26,099 nucleotides of DNA from the IMG/VR virus record IMGVR_UViG_3300015367_000021, positions 1-26,099 of that record; one strand, written 5' to 3'. Source of the DNA: a virus. How positions within the stretch are numbered: the first letter of the stretch is position 1; every line of letters begins with the position of its first letter. A program made the position numbers and the translations under genes. Below are positions 16,730-24,327 of this stretch, in pieces. The notes beneath the pieces were generated by a model. It was not told where the DNA came from. It made no database searches and worked only from the letters and a program-made list of their open reading frames with translations.

Positions 16730-17296
16730 TTAAGGTTTAACAACCTTTAAGCGGAATACTAATGTACCACCAGTTGTAACGGTGGCTAATGTTGCGAATG
16801 TAGCATAAACCCATGCGCCTGCCACACCAGTACCAGCGGATGAACCCTGAGGCTCAACTGCTAATGCACCAATTTGGTAAGGGATGTTTAATGATACGCC
16901 ACCTGTAAAGCCGATCTGCGTTGTTGTAGCAGCAGCGACGTTTAAGGCAGTTGAGTAGCGAGTAGCTGATGCAACTACAGCAGTGGAACCATAAATATAG
17001 TTACCAGTTGTGTCGTCGTCACCTACGGTGATTGTAGCAGTTGTTGCAACGCCAGTTGAACAGACAGAGCTGTAAGCTGGATCAATCATTGTACCTGGTT
17101 GTGCCAAGTATAAACGGATTGTGTCCGATGCTGCTTCTGTGCCTGTCATCGTGTACGTAGCAATAACTTCTTTTACTGAACCGATTTCTAATGCTGGATC
17201 GTTAAATCCTGCTGATCCCTGTGCGGTCATACCGCCACCTGGGAAGTTCAGAAATGGTTGCTGTTCTGTTGCGATTGAAGAATAAAATGTAGCCAT
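16730..17296 (-). CDS. Probable head decoration or capsid-associated protein
   Basis: The 188-aa, Ala/Thr/Gly-rich, beta-strand-like protein follows the major capsid gene directly. It opens MATFYSSIATEQQPFLNFPG, has a VKEVIATYTMTGTEAASDTI stretch, and ends TGGTLVFRLKVVKP. There is no membrane segment or enzyme motif. Proteins of this size and composition after the capsid gene are often decoration or head-stabilising proteins, so that role is inferred from position. An AAAGGA lies about 12 bases upstream of the ATG, a spaced but usable SD. A high-expression role would fit the position next to the capsid gene. Confidence 0.6.
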   Translation of the reverse strand: MATFYSSIATEQQPFLNFPGGGMTAQGSAGFNDPALEIGSVKEVIATYTMTGTEAASDTIRLYLAQPGTMIDPAYSSVCSTGVATTATITVGDDDTTGNYIYGSTAVVASATRYSTALNVAAATTTQIGFTGGVSLNIPYQIGALAVEPQGSSAGTGVAGAWVYATFATLATVTTGGTLVFRLKVVKP

Positions 17297-17326
17297 GGTA
17301 GTTTGTTCCTTTGTTAATTATTATTC

Positions 17327-18235
17327 TTATTGTGTTTCGTCACAGGAGATGAGAACTACGCCAGCTTCTTCCATACGAGTTGCACCAGCAAAGTATGTGG
17401 TACGAACTTGGATTGCATGGGATTGCTGAGGTAAGATGTCTATCTTTGTGGACTGACCCTTTGTTTCACCAAGGAGTAAGAACTTCTTTTGGTAAGCGAT
17501 ACAGCTACGGATTGAAGGTGTACCAGCGGTTGGTAGTAATTGAGTGCGAACAAAGCGGAAGCCAGCGAACTCATCAAGACGGCCTTTCATTAAAGCACGA
17601 ACGTCGTTGTAGAGAACTGAGTCTACTTGGTCTACATTCAACAACAAATCATAAAGCTGTTTAGCTGCATAGACTAAAACGCGATCGTTTTCTGGAACGT
17701 CGTTTGCGTCTAATACGTAAACTGCTTCAAGCAACTTTGCTAGGGTCATGCCCGTGTTTGTGTTGCCTGGGAACTGAACGCCAATTTGCTGAGAAGAAGG
17801 TAGTGCAGTTGCTGTTGTTGCTTGTGCGCCTGTATAGTTAGTTCCAAGTGCAGCGTTGATGATGAGCTGATCCTTTAAACGATTAACAGCGATAGCGTGA
17901 TTCATCGCGATAATGTTCTGTGGATCAGGGAGTGAACCGAGAAGAACTGAATCATCCTCGTCAATCCATGTAGCTTTTTGATAAGCTGTTGGGATAACCC
18001 AACGGATAGCTGTAGGTACATCAGATGGTTCGGTCACTGCTGCACGAGCTGTTTTTTGGCTCATTGCATAGGACTGTGATCCCATTTGATCGTAGCGTTT
18101 TTGGTTACCAGCCACTGTGTCAGACACGTACATGCCTGCTAAACGGTGGTCGATTTGTTGCGCCATAATCTCGTGCCAGACTGTATCGAAAGCTGGCTCG
18201 TAATGCGGCGGTAGTGTAATAACTCCTGATGCCAT
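17327..18235 (-). CDS. Major capsid protein (HK97-fold, Phage_capsid_2-like)
   Basis: The 302-aa protein starts MASGVITLPPHYEPAFDTVW and has W-I-D-E-D-D (about 91-96), an ALGTNYTGAQ loop, LLEAVYVLDANDVPENDRVL (about 168-187) and a C-terminal FAGATRMEEAGVVLISC. This helix-strand layout with a VPENDRV-type P-domain motif is characteristic of the Phage_capsid_2 group of HK97-fold shell proteins found in podoviruses. It assembles around the scaffold-like protein encoded upstream and the portal ring. The leader just before the ATG is AT-rich (TTAATTTTTTACTACA) with no SD, and three hairpins lie 67-168 bases further upstream. That arrangement suggests special control of its mRNA. Confidence 0.88.
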   Translation of the reverse strand: MASGVITLPPHYEPAFDTVWHEIMAQQIDHRLAGMYVSDTVAGNQKRYDQMGSQSYAMSQKTARAAVTEPSDVPTAIRWVIPTAYQKATWIDEDDSVLLGSLPDPQNIIAMNHAIAVNRLKDQLIINAALGTNYTGAQATTATALPSSQQIGVQFPGNTNTGMTLAKLLEAVYVLDANDVPENDRVLVYAAKQLYDLLLNVDQVDSVLYNDVRALMKGRLDEFAGFRFVRTQLLPTAGTPSIRSCIAYQKKFLLLGETKGQSTKIDILPQQSHAIQVRTTYFAGATRMEEAGVVLISCDETQ

Positions 18236-18410
18236 TGTAGTAAAAAATTAAGTAAGTTGTTTTCTCTATCGTTTGTTGCCCTACCCCCAGAGTATCACTT
18301 ACGCGGTCTGGTTCTCGGAGCTGGTTATCCGATCGACCGCTGGGTCTAGCTAAGCTAGAGTGTCCTTTGTGTGGATCTGGCCCTATTGCAAGAGCCAGAC
18401 CCCAGATCTG
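18236..18410 (-). promoter_or_regulatory. Structured leader of the capsid gene: three hairpins
   Basis: The 175-base gap between the co-chaperonin and capsid genes holds three hairpins in a row. Hairpin A (18303-18340): outer stem GCGGTC/GACCGC with an inner TCGGA/TCCGA stem. Hairpin B (18345-18359): TCTAGC/GCTAGA with loop TAA. Hairpin C (18373-18402): a 12-bp stem with two G-U pairs and a 6-base loop. On the minus strand no T-run follows C, so it is not a standard terminator. It may be a processing or stability element for capsid mRNA, with or without a promoter. Confidence 0.6.
18373..18402 (-). other. Long hairpin (12-bp stem, 6-base loop)
   Basis: The left arm GGATCTGGCCCT and right arm AGAGCCAGACCC (plus-strand reading) enclose the loop ATTGCA. 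On the minus strand they pair with ten Watson-Crick and two wobble pairs. It is the strongest hairpin seen in the window and lies 8 bases past the co-chaperonin stop. Confidence 0.75.
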
Positions 18411-18701
18411 TCAAGTGGTTTCCTCGGTAGAAATACCGATTAAATCCTTTTCACGTAACATAGTAACTAACTCACCATCAAACTCCCAATCGTCTCCTGC
18501 CACGTTTTTGACCGCTACCCTATCGCCGACCTGTACCCAGTCGCATTTAGGGCCACGTCCAAGGACGGTAGCAAAGACGGTAGGACTAAAACGAGGGGTA
18601 CGCTCAGCTATTGCAGGAATAACTATGCCTCCCATCGTTGTCTCTTTTGGTCTATCTTTTAACACTAATACTTTAACGCCAGTTGGAATGACGGTTCTCA
18701 T
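18411..18701 (-). CDS. GroES-like co-chaperonin
   Basis: The 96-aa product matches the Cpn10 fold by eye. An opening IPTGVKVLVLKDRPKE (5-20) is like GroES RPLHDRVIVKRKE. A mobile-loop equivalent TTMGGIVIPA (21-30) contains the GGIVx triad that contacts GroEL in GroES. A VxATVLGRGP strand (42-51) and VGDRVAVKN (58-66) parallel GroES VGDIVIFND, and LVTMLREKDLIGI (78-90) resembles the GroES ending SESDILAI. It would form a heptameric lid on host GroEL, like T4 gp31 for its capsid protein. The next gene downstream is the major capsid protein, which fits a role in shell folding. The start overlaps the previous stop (TAATG). No SD is evident, so translation is probably coupled. Confidence 0.82.
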   Translation of the reverse strand: MRTVIPTGVKVLVLKDRPKETTMGGIVIPAIAERTPRFSPTVFATVLGRGPKCDWVQVGDRVAVKNVAGDDWEFDGELVTMLREKDLIGISTEETT

Positions 18702-19027
18702 TATTGTTTTTTAGGGACTTGAATGAACTCAGTTGTAGGCTCAACTATCTCTATATCAGATAGTTCTGTCAATTTATCTTTGTTTGTAACCTTAAGGATA
18801 AGGTTCTTAATTGGGTTATTAGTTGGAGGTAATCCTTGGGCCACCCTTCTGCGGGCTTGGATGACTGGCAGGATTTCTTCGTTATACCTTTTGGCGGCTG
18901 CGTTGGAGTCAACGGCGACTTGCGGGACTTTCTTGGCTGCTTTTTTGGCATATTGTTGTTCGTAGAGTTCGTCGTCGTGAGTCTCTTGAGCCTGTAGCTC
19001 TCTGTAAAGATCTTCGTGATTAGCCAT
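18701..19027 (-). CDS. Charged 108-aa protein of unknown function
   Basis: I chose the ATG at 19027, not the upstream non-ATG start at 19075, because it overlaps the stop of the scaffold-like gene (TAATG) and has a strong GAGGAGG SD about 9 bases upstream. The product opens MANHEDLYRELQAQETHDDE, has a Lys-rich stretch (QQYAKKAAKK), a helical region with RRRVAQGLPPTNNP (about 58-71), and a short C-terminal part with TELSDIEIVE. No family is recognised. It sits between scaffold-like and GroES-like genes and may aid head assembly. It has no membrane segment. Confidence 0.65.
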   Translation of the reverse strand: MANHEDLYRELQAQETHDDELYEQQYAKKAAKKVPQVAVDSNAAAKRYNEEILPVIQARRRVAQGLPPTNNPIKNLILKVTNKDKLTELSDIEIVEPTTEFIQVPKKQ

Positions 19028-20067
19028 TAGCGTGACCCTCCTCTTTGCGGACGATTGGATGCAGCTTTGACCCATAGCTTATTAACGCGGTTTACCACCT
19101 CGTCATGGTTCTTATGGTTCTTATCCCAATAGGCTTTATAGTCTGCATGTTCCTTATTGGTCGAAACATCCCTAGCTGCGGCGTTGGCTTGCTCAGGAGT
19201 CATCTGGTCTGGAGACAAAGACATGTTCTTTGCACTTTCTCCTTTTACCATATTATCCTCAGATAAAGCTTTACCAACCCTAGCTGCAAAAGCCAAGAAG
19301 GTGGCATTTTTGTAAAGCGGGTTCTGTGGGTCTGCCCCAAAACGAGCTCCTGCACGTTCGGCCAAGTCTTTAGCTTTGCCATAATCTAAACCTTCTTTTT
19401 GAGCTACCTCGCGGAATAGAGCGTCTTGCTTCTGAAACCACTCTTGTTCCATCTTCTGGTTTTGTTCTATAATCGCTTTGGTGTGGGTTATTTCGGCCTG
19501 TGCGAGCTTTTGCATAGCTGATGGTGACAAACCCTCTTCATAAGCTACTTGTGCCATATTATTGGCATACGTTTGATCCCAGAGGGCATCTGGTAGATCT
19601 TGAGGTTTAGTCAGATTATAACCTTCGGGCTTCTCGGGGGTTCCGTTTACCTTCCTCATAAGAGTCATATACTCTGCCCGCATTTCTGGAGTGGCATCCT
19701 TAGGCAGTGGTTCAATGATACCTTTCTTTGTAGCAAGTTCTTTTAAGCCGCCATAGCTTTTTAAAAAGTCGTCGCCGCTTTTATAGCGTTCAAGGTCTTT
19801 ACGCATCTTGCGTATGTCGTCTGGGGCTTTATCAAAAGCCGTATGGTCTAAGCTACCATCTTGCTTAAACCATGAGTTTATCCAGCTGTCTGGTTTAGAC
19901 TCTGCGGCTGGAGCCGTTGTACCTTGATCCGTCTTTACCTCCGTTCCTGAGAACGAAGAATAGTTAGGATCCAAACTACTTGGACTTGGAGCCGATGGGC
20001 TTGGCTGGGATGACTGACTTGTTGCTGTTTGTGGCGTTGGAGCTGCCACTGCTACTGGTTCGGGCAT
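19027..20067 (-). CDS. Scaffold-like capsid assembly protein
   Basis: The 346-aa protein is strongly charged and helical after a disordered Pro/Ser/Thr/Ala-rich N-terminus (about 1-50). Residues around 55-75 have SWINSWFKQDGSLDHTAFDK. A segment near 135-160 (KVNGTPEKPEGYNLTKPQDL) is the PE-x-Y-x-L element common in phage scaffolds. Long Gln/Glu/Lys helices follow (IEQNQKMEQEWFQKQDALFR). The C-terminus is basic (PQRGGSR), as expected for capsid-binding tails. Position between portal and major capsid genes supports the role. It would direct shell assembly and leave or be cleaved. The start has no SD, and an alternative frame overlaps it at 19976-20122. Confidence 0.75.
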   Translation of the reverse strand: MPEPVAVAAPTPQTATSQSSQPSPSAPSPSSLDPNYSSFSGTEVKTDQGTTAPAAESKPDSWINSWFKQDGSLDHTAFDKAPDDIRKMRKDLERYKSGDDFLKSYGGLKELATKKGIIEPLPKDATPEMRAEYMTLMRKVNGTPEKPEGYNLTKPQDLPDALWDQTYANNMAQVAYEEGLSPSAMQKLAQAEITHTKAIIEQNQKMEQEWFQKQDALFREVAQKEGLDYGKAKDLAERAGARFGADPQNPLYKNATFLAFAARVGKALSEDNMVKGESAKNMSLSPDQMTPEQANAAARDVSTNKEHADYKAYWDKNHKNHDEVVNRVNKLWVKAASNRPQRGGSR

Positions 20068-20122
20068 TTGTTGGAATGGGTTGTCCTACTGGAACTTTAG
20101 TTATGTTGAGTATCTTAAACAT
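19976..20122 (-). CDS. Possible 48-aa ORF overlapping the scaffold start
   Basis: An ATG that overlaps the stop of the 239-aa gene (TAATG) opens a 48-codon frame, which ends inside the scaffold-like gene in another frame. The peptide opens MFKILNITKVPVGQPIPTNA and then becomes Ser/Asn/Lys-rich. The TAATG junction is the same as at other real starts here. The Ser/Asn/Lys part, however, is what a shifted frame of the Pro/Ala-rich scaffold N-terminus would give. Coupling from this ORF could bring ribosomes to the SD-less scaffold start. The case is open. Confidence 0.3.
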   Translation of the reverse strand: MFKILNITKVPVGQPIPTNARTSSSGSSNATNSNKSVIPAKPIGSKSK

Positions 20123-20841
20123 TAGAACGAGCTACCAGCGGAAGCAGCAGCATGACGACGCCAAACAACTTCTATGTCGCCCTTCTTTTCCATCTTATCA
20201 ATTAACTCAGGAGAGTAACGATCTTCGTAAGGCTCGGTAGTAATCTGTACCAAATCGCCATTAACGTCTCTTGTTTCTTTAAGAATCTCTTTTTCAATAA
20301 ATGTAATATGGGATGCACGACGGGCAATGATTTGATCGCGGGCTTTGAAACGTGTGGACATATACTCTCCACCATTCGTGCCAGGCTTTGGACGGCTATC
20401 AGTACGGATGACGTCTGCACGCACCCATAACTCACGCGGATCCTTAGGTGCTTCTTCACCCTCTTTTAATTTACGTATCTTAATGCCAAGAACATTTTGG
20501 AATTTGATTGGAGCCCATTTCTGTAACCAATCTAAATACGCTGGTGTTAAGTCACCTTGCTGTGGGTGCATGTCAGGTATTGGCGGAGCTTTTGGACTAA
20601 TGACGTCTGGCTTTTGGCCTTCCATTAACGTCTGCACAATCAATATCTTTTCGTTTGTTAGATAGGCTTCTACCGATTTGTGGTAGCTATCACGCATTTC
20701 TGCATCCTTCCAATAGATGGTTGTATAACCGCCTGGGGGATCTAAGCGTGCTAGGACTGTCTTACGACCGCCATTGACGCCGTGTATACGAACAAGCTCA
20801 TGCTTATCGTTAATGTCTAATACTATTTGTGGAGTAGCCAT
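20122..20841 (-). CDS. Conserved-looking 239-aa protein of unknown function, head region
   Basis: The product opens MATPQIVLDINDKHELVRIH and has WKDAEMRDSYHKSVEAYLTN (about 44-63), a Pro-rich linker (KAPPIPDMHPQQGDLTP), then a beta-like half with LGIKIRKLKEGEEAPKDPRE and RELWVRADVIRTDSR. A helical C-terminus ends VVWRRHAAASAGSSF. There is no signal or membrane segment and no enzyme motif I can name. Its place between the Bbp19-like and scaffold-like genes argues for a head-assembly or virion role. The leader is AT-rich (CATAATCCAAC) with no SD. Confidence 0.65.
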   Translation of the reverse strand: MATPQIVLDINDKHELVRIHGVNGGRKTVLARLDPPGGYTTIYWKDAEMRDSYHKSVEAYLTNEKILIVQTLMEGQKPDVISPKAPPIPDMHPQQGDLTPAYLDWLQKWAPIKFQNVLGIKIRKLKEGEEAPKDPRELWVRADVIRTDSRPKPGTNGGEYMSTRFKARDQIIARRASHITFIEKEILKETRDVNGDLVQITTEPYEDRYSPELIDKMEKKGDIEVVWRRHAAASAGSSF

Positions 20842-20847
20842 GTTGGA

Positions 20848-21153
20848 TTATGTTGTTGGTTTTCCTCTGCGAATTTTGAGAGGGCGTGGTTCTATACCTG
20901 CCTTTAGGATGTTACCCCTAATGTGGAGATAAACAGAACGCCTACCCTCGTTAAAGTAAGTCTTAAGGTGTGCAATCTCTCCGTCTGTACGTGCTTCCGC
21001 AGACAGAGCATTCACCTTACAATGTTTTTCTAAATCAGCCCAGACCAGTCTTTGGTCCGCATCTCTCGTGTCTAACGGCCCGAATACCTTTAAGTAGGCT
21101 AGTTCGAGTCTGCGTGAATGAGAGATGGCGAGCTCGGTTGGATCGAGTGCCAT
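20848..21153 (-). CDS. Bbp19-like phage protein
   Basis: The 101-aa product resembles the small Bbp19-type proteins named for a Bordetella phage. It has an N-terminal helix (SHSRRLELAYLKVFG, about 10-24), then RLVWADLEKHCKVNALS, and the hallmark ending EGRRSVYLHIRGNI (about 69-82), where relatives have GRREVWLxI. Its function is unknown; homologues sit in structural clusters of podoviruses. It precedes the 239-aa gene and follows the small beta-rich gene. No SD is seen. Confidence 0.6.
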   Translation of the reverse strand: MALDPTELAISHSRRLELAYLKVFGPLDTRDADQRLVWADLEKHCKVNALSAEARTDGEIAHLKTYFNEGRRSVYLHIRGNILKAGIEPRPLKIRRGKPTT

Positions 21154-21161
21154 GTTATGTG

Positions 21162-21551
21162 TTAGTTAGCTGTAGCTGAGAATCCTTGCGCTGACCAATA
21201 AAGAGTAGCACCAGTGGTATTGCATTGAATGTATAATGCGTTACCAGGGCTGCTGTGTATTGGTGTAGTAAAATTAACTATGAATGGAACAGCAACGGTA
21301 GCTGAATTGTTATGATCTGCGTAACCAGTCCAGATAACAGTTGATCCATCTAATATGCTAACAAGTGTAGACACAGTACCATTTAAATTAATCAAGGATA
21401 GATCTGTTAAATAATTACGTAGCTGGCGTGTACCACCAGTTAAATCAGTTTGTGTCTGCCCTGCGATGAGCAGAGTTGCGGTCGTGGTAGATAAAGCGGT
21501 TGTGCCGCTTGTTGCCTGCCATTGGTATCTTAATGTGGTTGGTGTTGCCAT
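21162..21551 (-). CDS. Small beta-rich virion protein candidate
   Basis: This 129-aa Thr/Ser/Ala-rich protein lacks charge and looks like a beta-sandwich: MATPTTLRYQWQATSGTTAL, then LRNYLTDLSLINLNGTVSTL and VSILDGSTVIWTGYADHNNS, ending in TGATLYWSAQGFSATAN. No family is recognised. Position after the portal gene and composition suggest a capsid decoration or fibre-like protein. An AAGGA lies 7 bases upstream of the ATG (good SD), unlike most neighbours, which suggests efficient translation. Confidence 0.6.
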   Translation of the reverse strand: MATPTTLRYQWQATSGTTALSTTTATLLIAGQTQTDLTGGTRQLRNYLTDLSLINLNGTVSTLVSILDGSTVIWTGYADHNNSATVAVPFIVNFTTPIHSSPGNALYIQCNTTGATLYWSAQGFSATAN

Positions 21552-21554
21552 GAT

Positions 21555-23351
21555 TTATCCTTGAGCTGATTGAAGTTGATTTGATGCTGCGTCTTGAAGT
21601 TGTTGTGGTGCTTTGCCGAGTTTGCCAGCAGCATTTGCGGCAGTCTCTGCATTCTTGAGAGCGTTTTCTTTTGCGATCATCTGAGCGCGTTGGTTACGTA
21701 AATCTACGACTTCTTTCATAGAACGGAATGAAGCCTCAGGCATACCAAAGTTACGGCCTGTCATACGTACCAAATTATCAAAGTTAAAGTTGTCCATGAT
21801 CTCAGGACGCATCTGAGCTAAAGGTTGTAGCATACCAAGAGTTTTCTCAGTGCCTACATTCTTCACCTCGTTCATCGCAAGCGTTACACGGCTCTTGATA
21901 TTAATCTTAGGTGTAGCCAACTGCATTGGTTCCTTAGGATCGTTGTTAGGACGAACCATAAGTGCCTCTGGAGCTTTACCAAGTTTGTTAGCTCTGTACG
22001 CAATGCCTATGCAACGTAAGATAAGTGGGTTGATAAGGTCAGTGCGGTATTGATCGAATGTTCCTGTGAACTGATCTAGCTTCTCACCGATACGCTGACT
22101 CACCTCAGTGGCGGTCATACGCTTATCTTCCAAGTTTCCAAGAGCGTTAAAGATGTCTACGAAGAATGCTTTCTTAAGAGCATCACGTTTGTCATCTAAC
22201 ATTTCTTTAGTGTTTTGGTAATCACCTTGTGTCAGCCATTCCCTTGGAACAGCTTCAGGTTGATCTGCCTTGTAAGTTGTCACACCACCCGCAGCAAGTT
22301 GGATGTTGCCATCAAGGTTGTCTGGATACAGTAGACGCGGGAAGGCTTTTAACTCGGCTAGAGCATCCTGATACTGGGTGACGAAATTAAGTTGGCGTGC
22401 TTCTACAAGAGTCTCAAATGCTGGAGAACAACCGTATGCTTGGTCATCTGTACCCCAACGACTCCAACGTAAACAAAAGTATGGCATCTCATCGTAGCCC
22501 TGATAGCTAACGATTTTCTTTTCCACCACTGTCTGGTAAACAGAAGCAAACGCTTTACCGTTTGTTCCTAACTCACCGACTTTAAAATCATCATTAGGAA
22601 ATACGTGGTGCATGAACTCATACATTTCATCGTACTTCTTTTTATCAAACGCTTCCTGCATCTTCTTAGGAAGGTTCTCAATGCCGAACTTCTGTGCTGC
22701 TTGGCGTATGGTTAATTTAAACCAGCGTACAACAGTGTCGATTGTCTTCTCGTCGTTCTCACAGATAACAAATGTTCCAACTTTGAATTGCTCAAAGCGG
22801 TAGAGGTTGGCCTTGCCTTCTTCCATGAACATAAGAGCTGTACCGAATACACATGCACTTCTGTTGAATGGTTGAACAACGGAATAGAAATTAGACGCCG
22901 CAAGTTCTTGGAGAATAGTTTGCGCTGTGTCTGCTGACCAACGTGTAGCTTCATCTACTCCGTTTTCATCTACAGGCTGTGATTGCGGGTTAAGAAGTTT
23001 CTGTACGCGAGCACTACCAGGCTGACTCATGTCAGGCTGTCTAGCCATTGCGTTCTTAGTAAGATTGGTTGGTGGTGCTAAGTCTAACCAAGGTTCAGTA
23101 GACGGAGTAACCCAGTTACGAACACCAACAGAGCAAGTAGCTGAAGCTCGCATAGCGGTTGATTCGTATAGTCGGTCAAACCAACCAGTAGAGGATTCAG
23201 TTTTCTCCGTATTAATGTCGGATACATCAGGCCAAAAGTAGTCAGAGATTTCCTGCCAGCGTGGATCAAATATGCTGTTACGATAGCTCTTTAGCTTATC
23301 CGCACGTTTAAATAGCTTAAGTGCTAATTCGTTATCGTCTAAAGAGGCCAT
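21555..23351 (-). CDS. Portal protein (T7-type head-tail connector)
   Basis: The 598-aa protein has the classic opening of the podovirus head-to-tail connecting family: RADKLKSYRNSIFDPRWQEI (15-34) and DYFWPDVSD, then WFDRLYESTAMRASATCSVG (about 53-72) followed by VTPSTEPWLDL. Later parts include WGTDDQAYGCSPAFETLVEA (about 297-316), typical of the stem and wing, and a helical Gln/Ala-rich tail (550-598). Twelve copies form the ring through which DNA enters and leaves, and it also joins the adaptor. Length fits the family (about 500-700 aa). The leader CTTAATTAATC before the ATG has no SD; the start is 2 bases after the previous stop. Confidence 0.9.
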   Translation of the reverse strand: MASLDDNELALKLFKRADKLKSYRNSIFDPRWQEISDYFWPDVSDINTEKTESSTGWFDRLYESTAMRASATCSVGVRNWVTPSTEPWLDLAPPTNLTKNAMARQPDMSQPGSARVQKLLNPQSQPVDENGVDEATRWSADTAQTILQELAASNFYSVVQPFNRSACVFGTALMFMEEGKANLYRFEQFKVGTFVICENDEKTIDTVVRWFKLTIRQAAQKFGIENLPKKMQEAFDKKKYDEMYEFMHHVFPNDDFKVGELGTNGKAFASVYQTVVEKKIVSYQGYDEMPYFCLRWSRWGTDDQAYGCSPAFETLVEARQLNFVTQYQDALAELKAFPRLLYPDNLDGNIQLAAGGVTTYKADQPEAVPREWLTQGDYQNTKEMLDDKRDALKKAFFVDIFNALGNLEDKRMTATEVSQRIGEKLDQFTGTFDQYRTDLINPLILRCIGIAYRANKLGKAPEALMVRPNNDPKEPMQLATPKINIKSRVTLAMNEVKNVGTEKTLGMLQPLAQMRPEIMDNFNFDNLVRMTGRNFGMPEASFRSMKEVVDLRNQRAQMIAKENALKNAETAANAAGKLGKAPQQLQDAASNQLQSAQG

Positions 23352-23353
23352 GA

Positions 23354-23653
23354 TTAATTAAGAGCTGCTTTAAGTGCTTGGGCTTTGTTCTCTGCCTCTT
23401 GCACACGTTCAATAAAAATGTTTACCAGCTCGTCCATAGAGAAGCCTTGAAGTACACCTTTCTTCATTGCTTTACGGTTTATGCCTTCTAAGGTCATTAA
23501 CATATCTTGGAGTATACCAAATTCAAAATCCCACAAGGGACGTCCAAGAGCGCGAGTGCATTCATCCAAATGTCGTTGTGTAACAACAGGTGATGCTGCC
23601 GTCTCGTTCGGCAATGGGTTATTAACAATTTCGTCTGCTTGTGGTAAAATCAT
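23354..23653 (-). CDS. Small helical protein of unknown function
   Basis: The 99-aa protein opens MILPQADEIVNNPLPNETAA, then has TRALGRPLWDFEFGILQDML and a C-terminal helix (MDELVNIFIERVQEAENKAQ). The start overlaps the previous stop (ATGA) and has a strong AGGAGG 9 bases upstream. It lies between the Gly-rich gene and the portal gene. No family is recognised. A minor packaging or head-assembly role is possible from position. Confidence 0.65.
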   Translation of the reverse strand: MILPQADEIVNNPLPNETAASPVVTQRHLDECTRALGRPLWDFEFGILQDMLMTLEGINRKAMKKGVLQGFSMDELVNIFIERVQEAENKAQALKAALN

Positions 23654-23976
23654 GCTAGTCGGCCTCCTGCTGTACTTCCAGGATTTGGTTGATAGGATCC
23701 TGGTCCGCCACCTACGCCTGGACCTGAAGATGAACCACCACCCATGCTTCCACCAGAACCACTGCCAGGAGGAGTCATGCCAGCAGCGTAGCCTTGTAGA
23801 CCACCTGTGCCACCGTAGCCACCTTTAGATCCTGCAAACACTGTTTGACCAATGCCTTTGCGACGGAGTTGCTGGCGATAGGTTGCTTGCTCTACAGCAA
23901 CACTTGCCGCGTTATTTTGTGTAACGGGAGGCGTTGGTGTTGGTGCATCTGGAACTGTAGGAGTGGATCCGCCCAT
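23650..23976 (-). CDS. Gly/Pro-rich low-complexity protein next to terminase
   Basis: The 108-aa protein has a Pro/Thr N-terminus (MGGSTPTVPDAPTPTPPVTQ) and a short conserved-looking core (VEQATYRQQLRRKGIGQTVF, about 28-47), followed by Gly/Ser repeats (GGYGGTGG and GGSMGGGSSSG). Small Gly-rich genes with a basic RRKG core are common beside terminase and portal in podoviruses; their role is unknown. The start has no SD. Confidence 0.65.
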   Translation of the reverse strand: MGGSTPTVPDAPTPTPPVTQNNAASVAVEQATYRQQLRRKGIGQTVFAGSKGGYGGTGGLQGYAAGMTPPGSGSGGSMGGGSSSGPGVGGGPGSYQPNPGSTAGGRLA

Positions 23977-23979
23977 AAA

Positions 23980-24327
23980 TTATGTTTTGTTAGTTAAACG
24001 CCTTAAGGTTGATATGGCATAAAAGCGAGGAATTTCGTCAAAGCGTTCAAAACCAATCAACGGGAGAGGGTAGGGCAATATATTCCATGCCTTGTCCGTT
24101 TGTCCAGCCATACCGTATATCCACCACGCATCTTGTCTATAATCATCAAACGTATACGTTGGTTCTCTAATTAGGTTGTAGGACTCCTTGCTGTCTACAG
24201 GACGGCCCATTACAAAGAACTCAGGCGTGCTATAAACGAATCCGTGGGCATAGTGCATCTCAAGTATGGATGGGAAGTCTACGCCCTTCTGGGTGAATGT
24301 ATGTTGTATTTGATCTATTGGGCTCAT
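23980..24327 (-). CDS. 115-aa protein of unknown function, coupled to terminase
   Basis: The start overlaps the terminase stop (ATGA). The protein is rich in aromatic residues: a segment near 23-41 reads EMHYAHGFVYSTPEFFVMG, and DDYRQDAWWIYGMAG is near 61-75. It ends in FYAISTLRRLTNKT. This looks like a small folded alpha/beta protein; no signal peptide or membrane segment is seen. I do not recognise the family. Its tight coupling suggests a role in packaging or head completion. Confidence 0.65.
   Translation of the reverse strand: MSPIDQIQHTFTQKGVDFPSILEMHYAHGFVYSTPEFFVMGRPVDSKESYNLIREPTYTFDDYRQDAWWIYGMAGQTDKAWNILPYPLPLIGFERFDEIPRFYAISTLRRLTNKT

Noticed and set aside
18303-18402. tRNA or tRNA-like gene in the capsid leader
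   Set aside because: The stems do not give a cloverleaf: no 7-bp acceptor stem with a T-loop GGTTC..A..CC in register and no plausible anticodon arm.
18367-18714. Plus-strand frame of 115 codons
   Set aside because: It is antisense to the GroES-like gene, which has clear family motifs.
19028-19075. Longer start for the 108-aa gene
   Set aside because: The ATG at 19027 has a strong SD and a TAATG junction. The added 16 residues would only overlap the scaffold end.
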